Origin: Nitrosospira multiformis
GTDB taxonomy: Bacteria; Pseudomonadota; Gammaproteobacteria; Burkholderiales; Nitrosomonadaceae
DNA: 64,000 nucleotides
NCBI RefSeq assembly: GCF_900103165.1
Contig: NZ_FNKY01000001.1
Location: 2,418,001 to 2,482,000, forward strand
Reading direction: 5' to 3'
Under the pieces are notes generated by a model. It saw nothing but the letters and a program-made list of their open reading frames with translations, was not told the DNA's origin and searched no databases. This document shows, in pieces, positions 39,065 through 48,022 of this stretch. Position numbers and translations under genes: made by a program. Each line of letters opens with the position of its first letter. Positions within the stretch are counted from its first letter, which is position 1.

Positions 39065-41410
39065 ATGGCGACCAACAATAAAGGAATCCCCGCAGGCGAA
39101 CCCCAACCCGGCACAGGCTACCGGCGCAGGGTAATTGTAAAATTCAAGGATCACGTCCAATTGCCAGGAGAAAACGCAGCCCGCATGGTAATGGCCGGTG
39201 GCGCCGGGCCTTGGGAGGCGCTGGCGGCACAGTTCCAGGGCATTACGCTGGAGCCGCTTCTGACCTTCAAGCAGCCGGATCAGTTTGCGGCGCTGACAGA
39301 ACGGGCCCGAAGGCTTGACCCCGCCTTCCGGCCCGCCAACCTGAATGCCTATTTCGCCGTGCAGCCGCCGCCCGGCGCAGATGCCGAGGCACTCGCGAAA
39401 GCACTCTCCAGCTGGGAATCCGTGGCCACGGCTTATGTCGAGCCGCCACCGGTCGAGCCACCCTTCGTCAATGCGGCGGACGATCCGCGCAGTGTCAATC
39501 AGGGCTATCTCGACCCTGCGCCCGACGGCATCGACGCCGAATACGCATGGAATTTTCCCGGCGGCGATGGCGCCGGGCAGGCGCTGGTGGATATGGAATG
39601 GGGGTGGACCTTCAACCACGAGGATCTTGCTGCGCACGGTATTACCCTCATCTCCGGTCTGAATCACTCCTTCTTCTTCCACGGCAGCGGCGTACTGGGA
39701 GAAATCGCCGCAGTGGACAATAATGTAGGCTGCGTCGGCATCACGCCCGCGCTGGCTTCCATCCGCTGCGTCGGCCAGCACCTGCCAGGGGGTGGATACA
39801 GTACCGCGCAACCGATCCTGGATGCCATCGCGGTCATGAGCTTCGGCGACGTGCTGCTGCTGGAGGCGCAGACCAACCTCTTCGGCTACAACCTTGTTCC
39901 GGTCGAGATCGAACCGGCGGTTTTCGACGTGATCCGCCTTGCGACATCGCTGGGCATTGTCGTGGTCGAAGCGGGGGGCAATGGTGGCGTTGATCTCGAT
40001 ACCGTGGTCAACCCCGGCGGCCAGCAGATATTCAACCGCGCAAGCCCGGATTTTCTGGATTCCGGCGCCATTCTCGTGGGCGCTGCAAGTTCCACCGCGC
40101 CGCACGCGCGGCTCGGCTTCTCCTGCCATGGCAGCCGTATTGATTGCTATGGCTGGGGCGAAAACGTGGATACGCTTTCGTCTGACGGCACCAATACCGC
40201 GACCAATCTTTATACAACCGGTTTCAACGGCACATCGAGCGCCTCGCCCATTGTCACCGGCGCGGCACTCGCGGTGCAGGGTCTGTTCCAGGCGAGCCCG
40301 GCTGGCGACCGCCTGGATCCGGCGCAGATGCGCGCTCTTCTATCCGATCCCGCAAACGGAACCCCATCGCAAAATCCGGCAGCGGACCGCATCGGCGTCA
40401 TGCCCAATTTGCGCGCCATCATCGACGGCATGATGCTTAACCTCCCACCCGACGTCTACCTGCGGGATTTCGTTGGCGATAATGGCGACCCCCATCTAGG
40501 CGCAATCTCGTCCAGCCCCGACATCATCCTGCGGCAGTCGTCCGTCGCGGACCCGCAGGGCACTTTCGGCGCCGGCAGCGGCACCGAGAACGATATGACG
40601 CTGGGTTACGAGGCGGAAGCCGGACAGGATAATTTCGTCTATGTACGCATGCGTAACCGGGGCGGCTCCGACGCCACCGATGTGGCAGCTACCGTCTATT
40701 GGGCGCCACCTTCCACACTCCTTACGCCGGATCTCTGGACCCTGCTGGGATCGGTCACGCTGCCAAGCGTGCCGATGGGGGACCTGCTGACCGTCTCGGA
40801 TGGCATCACCTGGCCCTCGGCGGCGATTCCCGCGCCGGGGCACTACTGCTTTGTGGGCATCCTCAGCACCGCACGCGACCCCGGACCCGCACCGGCCGAT
40901 TTTCTTGACTGGGATAACTTCACCACCTTCATCCGCAATAATAATAACGTCACCTGGCGCAATTTCAATATCGTCGATAACATGCCGCCGCCGCGCGCCA
41001 ATCCCCCCGACTACGTGCCTCTACCCTTCCTCGCAGCAGGCGCGCCGGACAAGGCACGCAGAATGCGCCTTGAAATCGTGATGCGGCTTCCCGCCCGCGC
41101 CGAGGCCGTGCTGGAACTCCCCTCAGAGTTTGCCGAACTCATTCGCGCGCGTCCCCGCCTCATGCCGTATACGCCCTTCACGAACGCCGAAGGATGCCGC
41201 GTCGTCCACCTCCCCATCAACCACTGCGGCCGCACCCGGTTCCCCGAGGTGGTATTTCCCGCCAAAGCACGCATCCCGCTGCGATTGCTCGTGAAGATAC
41301 CCAAGGAACAGCGTCAGCACGAGTTCGAGCTTTTCGCGCGCCAGGTTTACCAGGGAGAGGAAGTCGGCAGGGTTACGTGGAGACTGGTACCACAACGGCA
41401 ACCACAGTAG
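39065..41410 (+). CDS. Subtilisin-like serine protease (S8)
   Basis: The 781-residue protein has the S8 triad: D176 in ALVDMEWGW, H206 in FFHGSGVLGEIAA, S391 in GTSSASP, with oxyanion N306 in EAGGNGG. The histidine motif departs from the usual HGTHVAG. There is no signal peptide. The first 130 residues could act as a prodomain. After residue 450 come beta-rich domains (VYLRDFVGDNGD, VYVRMRNRGGSDATDVAATVYW) like CARDB repeats. AGGAG precedes the ATG. It is monocistronic and close to a family C repeat. Confidence 0.9.
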   Translation: MATNNKGIPAGEPQPGTGYRRRVIVKFKDHVQLPGENAARMVMAGGAGPWEALAAQFQGITLEPLLTFKQPDQFAALTERARRLDPAFRPANLNAYFAVQPPPGADAEALAKALSSWESVATAYVEPPPVEPPFVNAADDPRSVNQGYLDPAPDGIDAEYAWNFPGGDGAGQALVDMEWGWTFNHEDLAAHGITLISGLNHSFFFHGSGVLGEIAAVDNNVGCVGITPALASIRCVGQHLPGGGYSTAQPILDAIAVMSFGDVLLLEAQTNLFGYNLVPVEIEPAVFDVIRLATSLGIVVVEAGGNGGVDLDTVVNPGGQQIFNRASPDFLDSGAILVGAASSTAPHARLGFSCHGSRIDCYGWGENVDTLSSDGTNTATNLYTTGFNGTSSASPIVTGAALAVQGLFQASPAGDRLDPAQMRALLSDPANGTPSQNPAADRIGVMPNLRAIIDGMMLNLPPDVYLRDFVGDNGDPHLGAISSSPDIILRQSSVADPQGTFGAGSGTENDMTLGYEAEAGQDNFVYVRMRNRGGSDATDVAATVYWAPPSTLLTPDLWTLLGSVTLPSVPMGDLLTVSDGITWPSAAIPAPGHYCFVGILSTARDPGPAPADFLDWDNFTTFIRNNNNVTWRNFNIVDNMPPPRANPPDYVPLPFLAAGAPDKARRMRLEIVMRLPARAEAVLELPSEFAELIRARPRLMPYTPFTNAEGCRVVHLPINHCGRTRFPEVVFPAKARIPLRLLVKIPKEQRQHEFELFARQVYQGEEVGRVTWRLVPQRQPQ

Positions 41411-41460
41411 CGTCCAAAACAGGTGAGCTTAAGGCTGAAACTTGATCTTTCCTCATTTTC

Positions 41461-41640
41461 AACCCAGATAATCCATTAGGACGCAAGGTGATGGCGAGGC
41501 AGGTTGCGAGACAGTTTTGCCGGTTGCGAGAAGTCCATAGCTTGGTCTATGGACGACAAACAAGCGGCGAAAATGACCGCAAACTGACCGCCAGCACTCG
41601 GGTAGGCTCGGAAGAGCCGCCTAATGGATTATCTGGGTTT
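41461..41640. repeat. Family C MITE-like element with terminal inverted repeats
   Basis: AACCCAGATAATCCATTAGG at the left is repeated inverted at the right end (41620-41639). The inside holds a CCATAG/CTATGG hairpin followed by ACAAGCGGCGAAAATGACC, the same arrangement as in family B. There is no open frame of note. A relic of its left end lies at 47822-47862. Confidence 0.85.
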
Positions 41641-41768
41641 AAACTGAGCGAGCGACCACCTGCGGCATAGTCACATCACTTTCAACATCCGACGCACGGA
41701 ATGTGCTTCAACGTACAGATCAAAAGGTTACTTTCTTGTATCTTTGCTCTTATTCTCAGGAGAATAAA

Positions 41769-42227
41769 ATGGATAACGCCAAAATCGTAAGCGTGCTGAA
41801 TGGCCTGATCGAGATTTCACGCGATGGCGCCGAGGGCTTCAGGACTTGTGCGGAGGACGTGGACGACGCGGCGTTGAAACTATATTTCCGGAATCGCGCC
41901 GAAAGCTGCGAAAAAGCCATTCACGAGTTGAACACCGAGGTCAGGCGGCATGGGGGCGATCCCGATCCGGACGGCACTTTAACGGGCACATTGCATCGCG
42001 CCTGGGTTAACCTTAAAACGGCGATCATAAGCCAGGACAATCTTACCGTGCTTGAAGAATGCGAGCGAGGCGAAGCCGCCGCCGTGGTGGCCTATGAAAA
42101 TGCGCTGCGGGAAGAATTGCCGGGCGAGTTGCGCGCGCTCATCGACACACAATTGGATGGCGCGAAAAGAAATCACGACCGCGTGCGTCAGATGCGCGAC
42201 ACAGCCAGACATTCCAAGGCGACTTGA
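41769..42227 (+). CDS. PA2169/DUF2383 family four-helix-bundle protein
   Basis: The 152-residue all-helical protein starts at ATG 41769 with AGGAGA. The pattern LNGLIEISRDGAEGFRTCAEDV and RNRAESCEKAIHELNTEVRRHGGDPDPDGTLTGTLHRAWVNLKTAI is typical of the PA2169/DUF2383 ferritin-like bundle. Members are stress-linked; the reaction is unknown. It stands alone. Confidence 0.85.
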   Translation: MDNAKIVSVLNGLIEISRDGAEGFRTCAEDVDDAALKLYFRNRAESCEKAIHELNTEVRRHGGDPDPDGTLTGTLHRAWVNLKTAIISQDNLTVLEECERGEAAAVVAYENALREELPGELRALIDTQLDGAKRNHDRVRQMRDTARHSKAT

Positions 42228-42396
42228 ACGTCATCGGCATACCGTGCATTGAGTAATCCCCATCGCGTGATCTTCGAATCCGGAGTGCATGCGGGCAGTT
42301 TCGTTGGCCACAGGCCTACGAGGCGCCGGGACGACGGGACACTGCCGCTGGCAACAAGACACCCTGTCACCGCGGTAAAAAACGTTACACTACAAC

Positions 42397-42939
42397 ATGA
42401 AAATAACAACTATCGCAATAATGTTGATGTCATTCCTGGCGATCGGCATCGTTGCGCTGGGCTTGGGGGCTTACAATATTTTTGCTACCAGCAAACACTG
42501 GGCCGTGACGGAAGCAGTCATCGAATGGATTCGCGAAAGCTCGATCAAGGCACGAACAAACGGTGTGGAAGTCCCTCCGCTCGATGACCGGAACCTTCTG
42601 TCAGCAGGGGCGGGAAACTATGATGCGATGTGTACCGCATGCCATTCGGCACCAGGCCGCGAGCCCACCGAGCTCGCGCAGGGACTTTATCCGCAGGCGC
42701 CCATATTTCATGAGCGCAGGCCTGAGACCGACGAAGAGCAGACGCTGAATCGTGCCAAAAAACATTTTCTGGTGATCAAGCACGGCATCAAGATGACTGC
42801 CATGCCCGCCTGGGGTTTTACCCACGATGATGAAACCATTTGGGGAATGGTCGCATTCATCCGCAAACTAAGCGGCATGACGCCGGAGCAATACAGGGAA
42901 CTCACCGTATCGAGTCCAGGCCATCACCATAAACATTAG
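42397..42939 (+). CDS. Membrane-anchored c-type cytochrome
   Basis: The 180-residue protein has an N-terminal membrane helix (IAIMLMSFLAIGIVALGLGAY) and a haem motif CTACH at 79-83, with M136 in TAMPAWGF as probable axial ligand. It should carry electrons at the periplasmic face. The C-terminus ends in a His cluster (GHHHKH) that could bind metal. The ribosome site is weak. Its redox partner is not in view. Confidence 0.9.
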   Translation: MKITTIAIMLMSFLAIGIVALGLGAYNIFATSKHWAVTEAVIEWIRESSIKARTNGVEVPPLDDRNLLSAGAGNYDAMCTACHSAPGREPTELAQGLYPQAPIFHERRPETDEEQTLNRAKKHFLVIKHGIKMTAMPAWGFTHDDETIWGMVAFIRKLSGMTPEQYRELTVSSPGHHHKH

Positions 42940-43059
42940 GTATCGCAAAATGCGGCAGGAGGATACCCCTATTCTCCTTCACTACCGGGTTAGTGCACGT
43001 AACCCAGCAATATGGGGTATCTCGCCGTCCTCTCGCGATTTGCAGGCGCGTAGGAACCG

Positions 43060-44463
43060 CTACTTGGAAACCCGGTGCAATGTCAGCGCAGCACCCGCCT
43101 TTGTCTCCAGCGTTGCGGTATTGCCATCGGCACCCAGCTTGAACGACGCTGTCTCGGTTCCGGAGAAGCCCGAGCAACCATTGTTATCGTAAGTAAATCC
43201 CTTGATGTTCAGCGCCTTGCTACCCGCATCGTAAGTGTACGACGCAAACTCGACACCCGGATCACCGCAACTTTCATGGCCTGGACTTGCGACATCCCCG
43301 ATGGGGTCGATCATCATGTATTTCCCGTTGGAAAAGAACAAGTAGGTTGGAGTCTTGATGGCAGCCGCATCAGCCGCCCAGGCACCGACAATGCCTTTAG
43401 GATCATTCTCCATCTTGAAGAAACGGATCTCCTTGACCTCCGTCTTGATAGGTTCCTTCGACGAACTGATCTCCAGCGTGCCGGCGATATGAAAGAGTTC
43501 ACCAAAGAGACTCTTCTGTTCCCGCTTCCTTTGCACCGTAAAAATATCCGAAGTAATCAAGTCAGAACCATCGGTACGGATTCGCCAGTTTGGCCGCGGG
43601 TTCGACAGCCCGGCATGAAGATTGGTATCGATTACCGGTTGCGCCGCGAACTTGAATCCCCTGGTATCCATCGTGGATAGACGCGCTGCACCGTATTCCA
43701 CGCCGGCCTTACTGACCAGGTTGCCGCCACATACACGGTTGGTATCGCAGGAATCATCCGGCGAGGCTTCTCCTTGCAAATACTCGCCAGTGCCATCCGT
43801 TGAAATGCGGATAACGGAAGCAGTCGTATCGTCATGTTTAACCCAGATGCCGGTGCCGAGCATCTTCATGCCCTGCACAAGAAAATGGGCTCTGGCTTGT
43901 GCCGGGGTTTTGACCGGGCCGGCGACGCCGCCCGCCTCTCTCACCTTCTGTAATTCGGGTGATGCGGCGAATGCGGCAGGATCACCGTCAAGATTGATCG
44001 AGGCACTGACGGCGGATGCGGCACTCGCGGGAATGGAAATACCGTTCTCGGGGTTGCCATCCGCATCAAGGGACTGAAACAGGATAAGCAGATTTCGCAC
44101 TCTGTTCTCATTATCGCCAGCCAATTCCATCGGCGTAACAATAGCCGCACCTTTCACTTTTCCAAGACTCAGGCCACCCAGCTTGAATTCTATAGTATCT
44201 CCATGATTATACTTGAATATTCCGTTTTCATCCGTGGTGCCGGAACCGCCGGGTGAAGCATAGGCGACGCCGCTCACCGCGGTATCCAGCAGCCTTCCGG
44301 TGGCTGGGCCCGTTTGCGGCTTGCCGCCACCACCACCTTTGTTGCTGCCGCTGTTATCCGATGCGGGCCCGCTTCCGTCACCGCAGGCAGCAAGGGCCAG
44401 GGCAAATGCCAGGGGCATCATGCGTGCCCAGGAGGTTTCTCTTTTCTTCTGATTAAATTTCAT
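43060..44463 (-). CDS. Surface lipoprotein of unknown function
   Basis: The 467-residue product has a lipoprotein signal (FALALAACGDGSG) after a charged start and then a Gly/Ser-rich linker. An adhesin-like N-terminal domain (AVSGVAYASPGGSGTTDENGIFKY, GKVKGAAIVTPMELAGD) resembles beta-sandwich modules of secreted proteins. The C-terminal half has paired cysteines and repeated beta strands. It is probably attached to the outer membrane; function unknown. The alternative start with two Met codons fourteen residues downstream is possible. Confidence 0.7.
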   Translation of the reverse strand: MKFNQKKRETSWARMMPLAFALALAACGDGSGPASDNSGSNKGGGGGKPQTGPATGRLLDTAVSGVAYASPGGSGTTDENGIFKYNHGDTIEFKLGGLSLGKVKGAAIVTPMELAGDNENRVRNLLILFQSLDADGNPENGISIPASAASAVSASINLDGDPAAFAASPELQKVREAGGVAGPVKTPAQARAHFLVQGMKMLGTGIWVKHDDTTASVIRISTDGTGEYLQGEASPDDSCDTNRVCGGNLVSKAGVEYGAARLSTMDTRGFKFAAQPVIDTNLHAGLSNPRPNWRIRTDGSDLITSDIFTVQRKREQKSLFGELFHIAGTLEISSSKEPIKTEVKEIRFFKMENDPKGIVGAWAADAAAIKTPTYLFFSNGKYMMIDPIGDVASPGHESCGDPGVEFASYTYDAGSKALNIKGFTYDNNGCSGFSGTETASFKLGADGNTATLETKAGAALTLHRVSK

Positions 44464-44619
44464 CCAGGTAGTCCGATCTAATTAAGAATTATCAAAAATC
44501 ATTATTTTAAACTATAACGCCACGGTCTTGAAAAGCATCCCTTCCCTCTGTCCAGGAAGGCGGTCAATATCTCCGATAATCATGCGGCCTTCGGCAACCT
44601 GGCGACCCATCCAGCTCCA

Positions 44620-45333
44620 TTATTCCTCGCGCTCGGCCTTTTCCTTCAGTTGAACCCAGTGACTGCCCCCATCCCTGCGGATCACCAGCTCCGGGTAAGT
44701 CCGAATCATTTCCAGCAACCCGGAATAACCAAATTGCTGGGGCGAAAATCCCGGATTGGTTCTGCGCATATACTGCCCCAATATCGGCAACCCGACCCAA
44801 TCATCCGAGGCATCCGCGGCCAGCAATGAAACGGCATCGACAAGCGCCTTGGGGCGCTGTTTCTTGACTTTGGAAGGTTGAGCTTTGATGCTTTCCGATT
44901 CCGGCGGCTGATACTCAAAAAACTGATCACTGGCATTTCGCAGCGCATCAGGCGTCTTCTTCTCGCCAACGATATATACCTTGGAACCCCGCTCCCTCAG
45001 CTTGCGGCATAAGTAGGAGAAATCAGAATCGCTGGTGACCAGGCAGTAGGTCTCGGCTCTATCGTCGAACAGATCTTCCAGGGCATCCAGCGCAAGCGCT
45101 ATGTCCGCTGTGTTCTTTCCCGATGCGTATTGATATTGGAGGCAAGGCGTGAAGGCCAGCCGCACCAGGGCTTCCTGCCATTTATTGGCGAGCGTCGCAT
45201 GATTTCCGTAACCACGGCGTACCACCACGCGGCCAAACTGGGCAACCACGCGCAGCGCATACTCAAGAATCTCGGGCGAGGTGTTATCGCAGTCCACCAG
45301 CACCGCGACACGATCCTCCTGGTTATCCAGCAC
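44620..45333 (-). CDS. NYN nuclease-like protein with C-terminal LOTUS (OST-HTH) domain
   Basis: The 237-residue protein has the NYN/LabA PIN fold with D14 in VLVDCDNTSP, D77 in KNTADIAL and D102/D104 in VTSDSDFSYL, the acidic residues that hold metal for RNA cleavage. Residues from about 160 (PKALVDAVSLLAADASDDWVGLPILGQYMRR) match the OST-HTH/LOTUS fold, which binds RNA. GTG start with GGGAG upstream. It probably processes or degrades RNA; target unknown. Confidence 0.9.
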   Translation of the reverse strand: MLDNQEDRVAVLVDCDNTSPEILEYALRVVAQFGRVVVRRGYGNHATLANKWQEALVRLAFTPCLQYQYASGKNTADIALALDALEDLFDDRAETYCLVTSDSDFSYLCRKLRERGSKVYIVGEKKTPDALRNASDQFFEYQPPESESIKAQPSKVKKQRPKALVDAVSLLAADASDDWVGLPILGQYMRRTNPGFSPQQFGYSGLLEMIRTYPELVIRRDGGSHWVQLKEKAEREE

Positions 45334-45578
45334 TGACCTACTCCCTTCCGGCGAATTATGTGATGGGTGGAAGATAGATGACAGCCACTCCGTTCATCGC
45401 CCGTATAAAACCGCACCACGCCATTATTGGCGAACGACACTATACCAAATGTATTGGCTGGCGCAGATTTTTTAGTTCAATAAGAACTCGCCCTGCCTGA
45501 CTGGATGGGTTTTATTGCTCGATACCTTGCAATGGCTGCTCGTCGGTAACGCTGCAACAGAGCCGGGCGACGCATACG
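45334..45578. other. Intergenic region between SDR and NYN genes
   Basis: Both neighbours are on the minus strand. I find no gene and no strong hairpin here. Confidence 0.4.
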
Positions 45579-46322
45579 CTATGCGGTAAATCCTCCATCG
45601 ATCGCCAGGCTTGCGCCGGTTACGAAACCCGCTTCGGGTCCGGCAAGATACGCGACCATCGCGGCGATTTCGTCGACGCTACCGTAGCGTGGAAGGGCCA
45701 TGACCTTCCGCAGCATCTCGGCAAAATCGCCCTTGGCGGGGTTCATGTCGGTGTCCGTCGGCCCCGGCTGAACATTGTTGATGGTAATGCCGCGCGGGCC
45801 GAGGTCGCGCGCCAGCCCTTTAACCAATCCTGTCAGGGCGGCCTTGCTCATGGCATACACGGCGCCACCCGCGAATGGCATGCGATCGGCGTTGCAACTG
45901 CCAATATTGATGATGCGCCCGCCCGTCTTCATGTGCCGTACCGCGGCCTGCGTGGCCACGAACACCGCCCGCAAATTCACCGCCAACATACGGTCAAAAT
46001 CTTCGAGACGATAGTCATCAATGGGCGCCATCAAGGCAATGCCGGCATTGTTCACCAGAATGTCGATGCCGCCCAGTTCCTCCACCGTTCGCTCCACGGC
46101 AGCCACCACCGCCTTGGCATCCGCGCTGTCAGCCTGGATTGCCAATGCCCGCACGCCCAGCGCTTGTGCCGCCGCCACTGTTTCGTTGGCTTGATCAGGC
46201 TTGCTGACATAGGTCAGCGCGACATTGGCGCCTTCGCGCGCGAGACGTTTGACAATAGCGGCGCCAATGCCGCGACTGCCTCCAGTAATTAACGCACATT
46301 TATTTTGAAGTATAAGGTTTAT
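45579..46322 (-). CDS. Short-chain dehydrogenase/reductase with apparent ATA start
   Basis: Full SDR of 247 residues if read from 46322: nucleotide motif TGGSRGIGAAIV near residue 13, NNAG, the YxxxK catalytic pair in VYAMSKAAL and the PGPTDTDMNP loop. An ideal AGGAGG lies six bases before position 46322, but the codon there is ATA rather than ATG. No ATG, GTG or TTG occurs in frame before the Rossmann motif; the first one (GTG 46178) would remove it. Either ATA is used as a rare start, or the gene is silenced by one mutation, or the base is a sequencing error. Such enzymes reduce carbonyls with NAD(P)H. Confidence 0.75.
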   Translation of the reverse strand: MNLILQNKCALITGGSRGIGAAIVKRLAREGANVALTYVSKPDQANETVAAAQALGVRALAIQADSADAKAVVAAVERTVEELGGIDILVNNAGIALMAPIDDYRLEDFDRMLAVNLRAVFVATQAAVRHMKTGGRIINIGSCNADRMPFAGGAVYAMSKAALTGLVKGLARDLGPRGITINNVQPGPTDTDMNPAKGDFAEMLRKVMALPRYGSVDEIAAMVAYLAGPEAGFVTGASLAIDGGFTA

Positions 46323-46407
46323 GAGTTCCTCCTATTAGGGAGTAAGAAACGGAATCAGTGCCTGGATTTCTTCGGAAAGGTGGTGTGCATCAAGCTCCGC
46401 TTCCTAT

Positions 46408-47070
46408 TCAAGCGTTTTGCGATGTCAATAGGAAGATGTTTTCCCGCAACCGGCTAAGACCGCGTTTCTGAAAGCGTGGCTCCTGGGCAAGTATATCCGG
46501 TTGCGCCAGCAGGCGTATCTCGGCCTGTTTATGGTAAAGCGCTTCCACTTCGCCGGGAGAAACCGCAAACGGCGGCCCTTCCATTTCCGGCTGGGGATAA
46601 TCGAACGTAACGAGCAGGATTTGTATTGCGGGCGGCAGGATGCCCAGCAAATGACGTACATAACGTTCGCGCATTTCCGGCGGCAGCGCGACCAGTGACG
46701 CGCGGTCATACACCGCGCCCGCTTTCGCCAGGTCATCTTTATTCAAATCAAAAAAATCGCCGCACAGAATGCGGATCCCATCCGCTTCGTAGCAATCGAA
46801 TTTTTCGCCGGTCACGTGATGCGCGGTATACCCGTTTTCCTTGAAGAATGCCTGCACTGCCATGGCGCTCCATTCCACGCCCAGCACCGTATGCCCCTGC
46901 TTGCGCAACCATAGCATGTCGCGGCTTTTGCCGCACAGCGGCACGAATACCTCGCTGCCAGGGACAGGATGTAATTCCCGCCAGTATTGACGCAGATAGG
47001 GATTAATCTCGTCCTGGTGAAAACCGGTTTCTTCCCGTTTCCAACGCTCCAGCCAATAATCTTTTTTCAT
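46408..47070 (-). CDS. tpm: Thiopurine S-methyltransferase family protein
   Basis: The 220-residue protein matches TPMT throughout: YWLERWKREETGFHQDEINPYLRQYW, VFVPLCGKSRDMLWLRKQGHTVLGVEWS (the SAM site), CGDFFDL and DRASLVALPPEMRERYV. It uses S-adenosylmethionine to methylate thiopurines or, in bacteria, selenium and tellurium compounds. The length is normal. It stands alone. Confidence 0.94.
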   Translation of the reverse strand: MKKDYWLERWKREETGFHQDEINPYLRQYWRELHPVPGSEVFVPLCGKSRDMLWLRKQGHTVLGVEWSAMAVQAFFKENGYTAHHVTGEKFDCYEADGIRILCGDFFDLNKDDLAKAGAVYDRASLVALPPEMRERYVRHLLGILPPAIQILLVTFDYPQPEMEGPPFAVSPGEVEALYHKQAEIRLLAQPDILAQEPRFQKRGLSRLRENIFLLTSQNA

Positions 47071-47390
47071 TTTCTTATCATATACATTAATTTTGATTCG
47101 ATAAATGGGTAGTTTATGCCATGGATGGTCCTTGGCGGTGTTTCGATGGAATCAGGCTTGATCGATGCAACAAGATACAGTGATCCTTGTCGCGAAAATG
47201 CCCGTTTGGCGATTGTTGATACGTTGATTGATGTATAAAGGAATATTGGGTAAAGTGAGGACAGGCGCAATGGCAACATGGTATGACTTTGGTGAAAAAT
47301 GGCATCCATCTAGCGGAACCGTAGCCTTCCCGGTTCCCCTAGCCTAAACAGGCGAACTTTGTTGAAATCTTTTTCTTAGGAGCAATCACC

Positions 47391-47684
47391 ATGAACCAGA
47401 AGAGCACACTCCGAGTGGGTCTCACAATTATCGTTTTTGCCGCAGCGGGACTGCTGGTCGCTCCAGCGCCCGGTTACTCCCAAACCGGCGGCATGGAACG
47501 GCGGGATGATCGCCGGGATGATCGGCAGGATGCGCGTGAAACGAAACAAACTGGCCGAGAAGAGGGACGAGACGCCAAGGCGGATTGTCGGGACGCGGGT
47601 GGTAGCGGACCGGAGTGCCGCCAGGAAAAACGGGAAATAAAACAAGACGCTCGGGGCAAAGCCCGAGACATCAAAAAGGACTGA
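47391..47684 (+). CDS. Small secreted highly charged protein
   Basis: 97 residues with a signal peptide (LTIIVFAAAGLLVAPAPGYSQ) and AGGAG before the ATG. The mature part is almost all Arg, Asp, Glu, Lys and Gln, in RDD/RQD-like repeats with two cysteines, and looks intrinsically disordered or helical. No family is recognised. A hairpin at 47768-47802 may close its transcript. Confidence 0.7.
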   Translation: MNQKSTLRVGLTIIVFAAAGLLVAPAPGYSQTGGMERRDDRRDDRQDARETKQTGREEGRDAKADCRDAGGSGPECRQEKREIKQDARGKARDIKKD

Positions 47685-47767
47685 TGCTCACAATGAACGG
47701 CCGGGTTCTCGACGCTTTGACTCGGCCGTAGCCAATAATAAGAAAACGGGCGGATTTCACCCTTGAC

Positions 47768-47802
47768 CCGGAAACCGGCTAATGGATGTCCCCGGTTTCC
47801 GG
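47768..47802. terminator. Perfect 11-base inverted repeat, possible terminator
   Basis: CCGGAAACCGG and CCGGTTTCCGG are separated by thirteen bases. They are followed by GCCGTTAAAAATA, so there is no T run on the plus strand. It lies 84 bases after the secreted protein gene. Confidence 0.4.
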
Positions 47803-47821
47803 CCGTTAAAAATATGCCCCG

Positions 47822-47862
47822 GATAATCCATGAGGACGCGAGATGCAGGCTAGGCAGGTTGC
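47822..47862. repeat. Relic of family C left end
   Basis: GATAATCCATGAGGACGC and CTAGGCAGGTTGCG correspond to the first 45 bases of the element at 41461-41640. The rest is absent. The surrounding 340-base gap (47685-48022) holds no gene. Confidence 0.6.
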
Positions 47863-48022
47863 GGACCCCGTCGTGACCGTAGACATTACCATCCAGCTAC
47901 ATAACACCGTCCCCTGCGGCAACGGTTGCATTAAAGCATAACCGTGCGGCCACCTTCACCCCAAAATACGCAAGAAGAGTATCTTTTGCAAGATCACTCC
48001 CATTGATTCAACAGCTCACATC

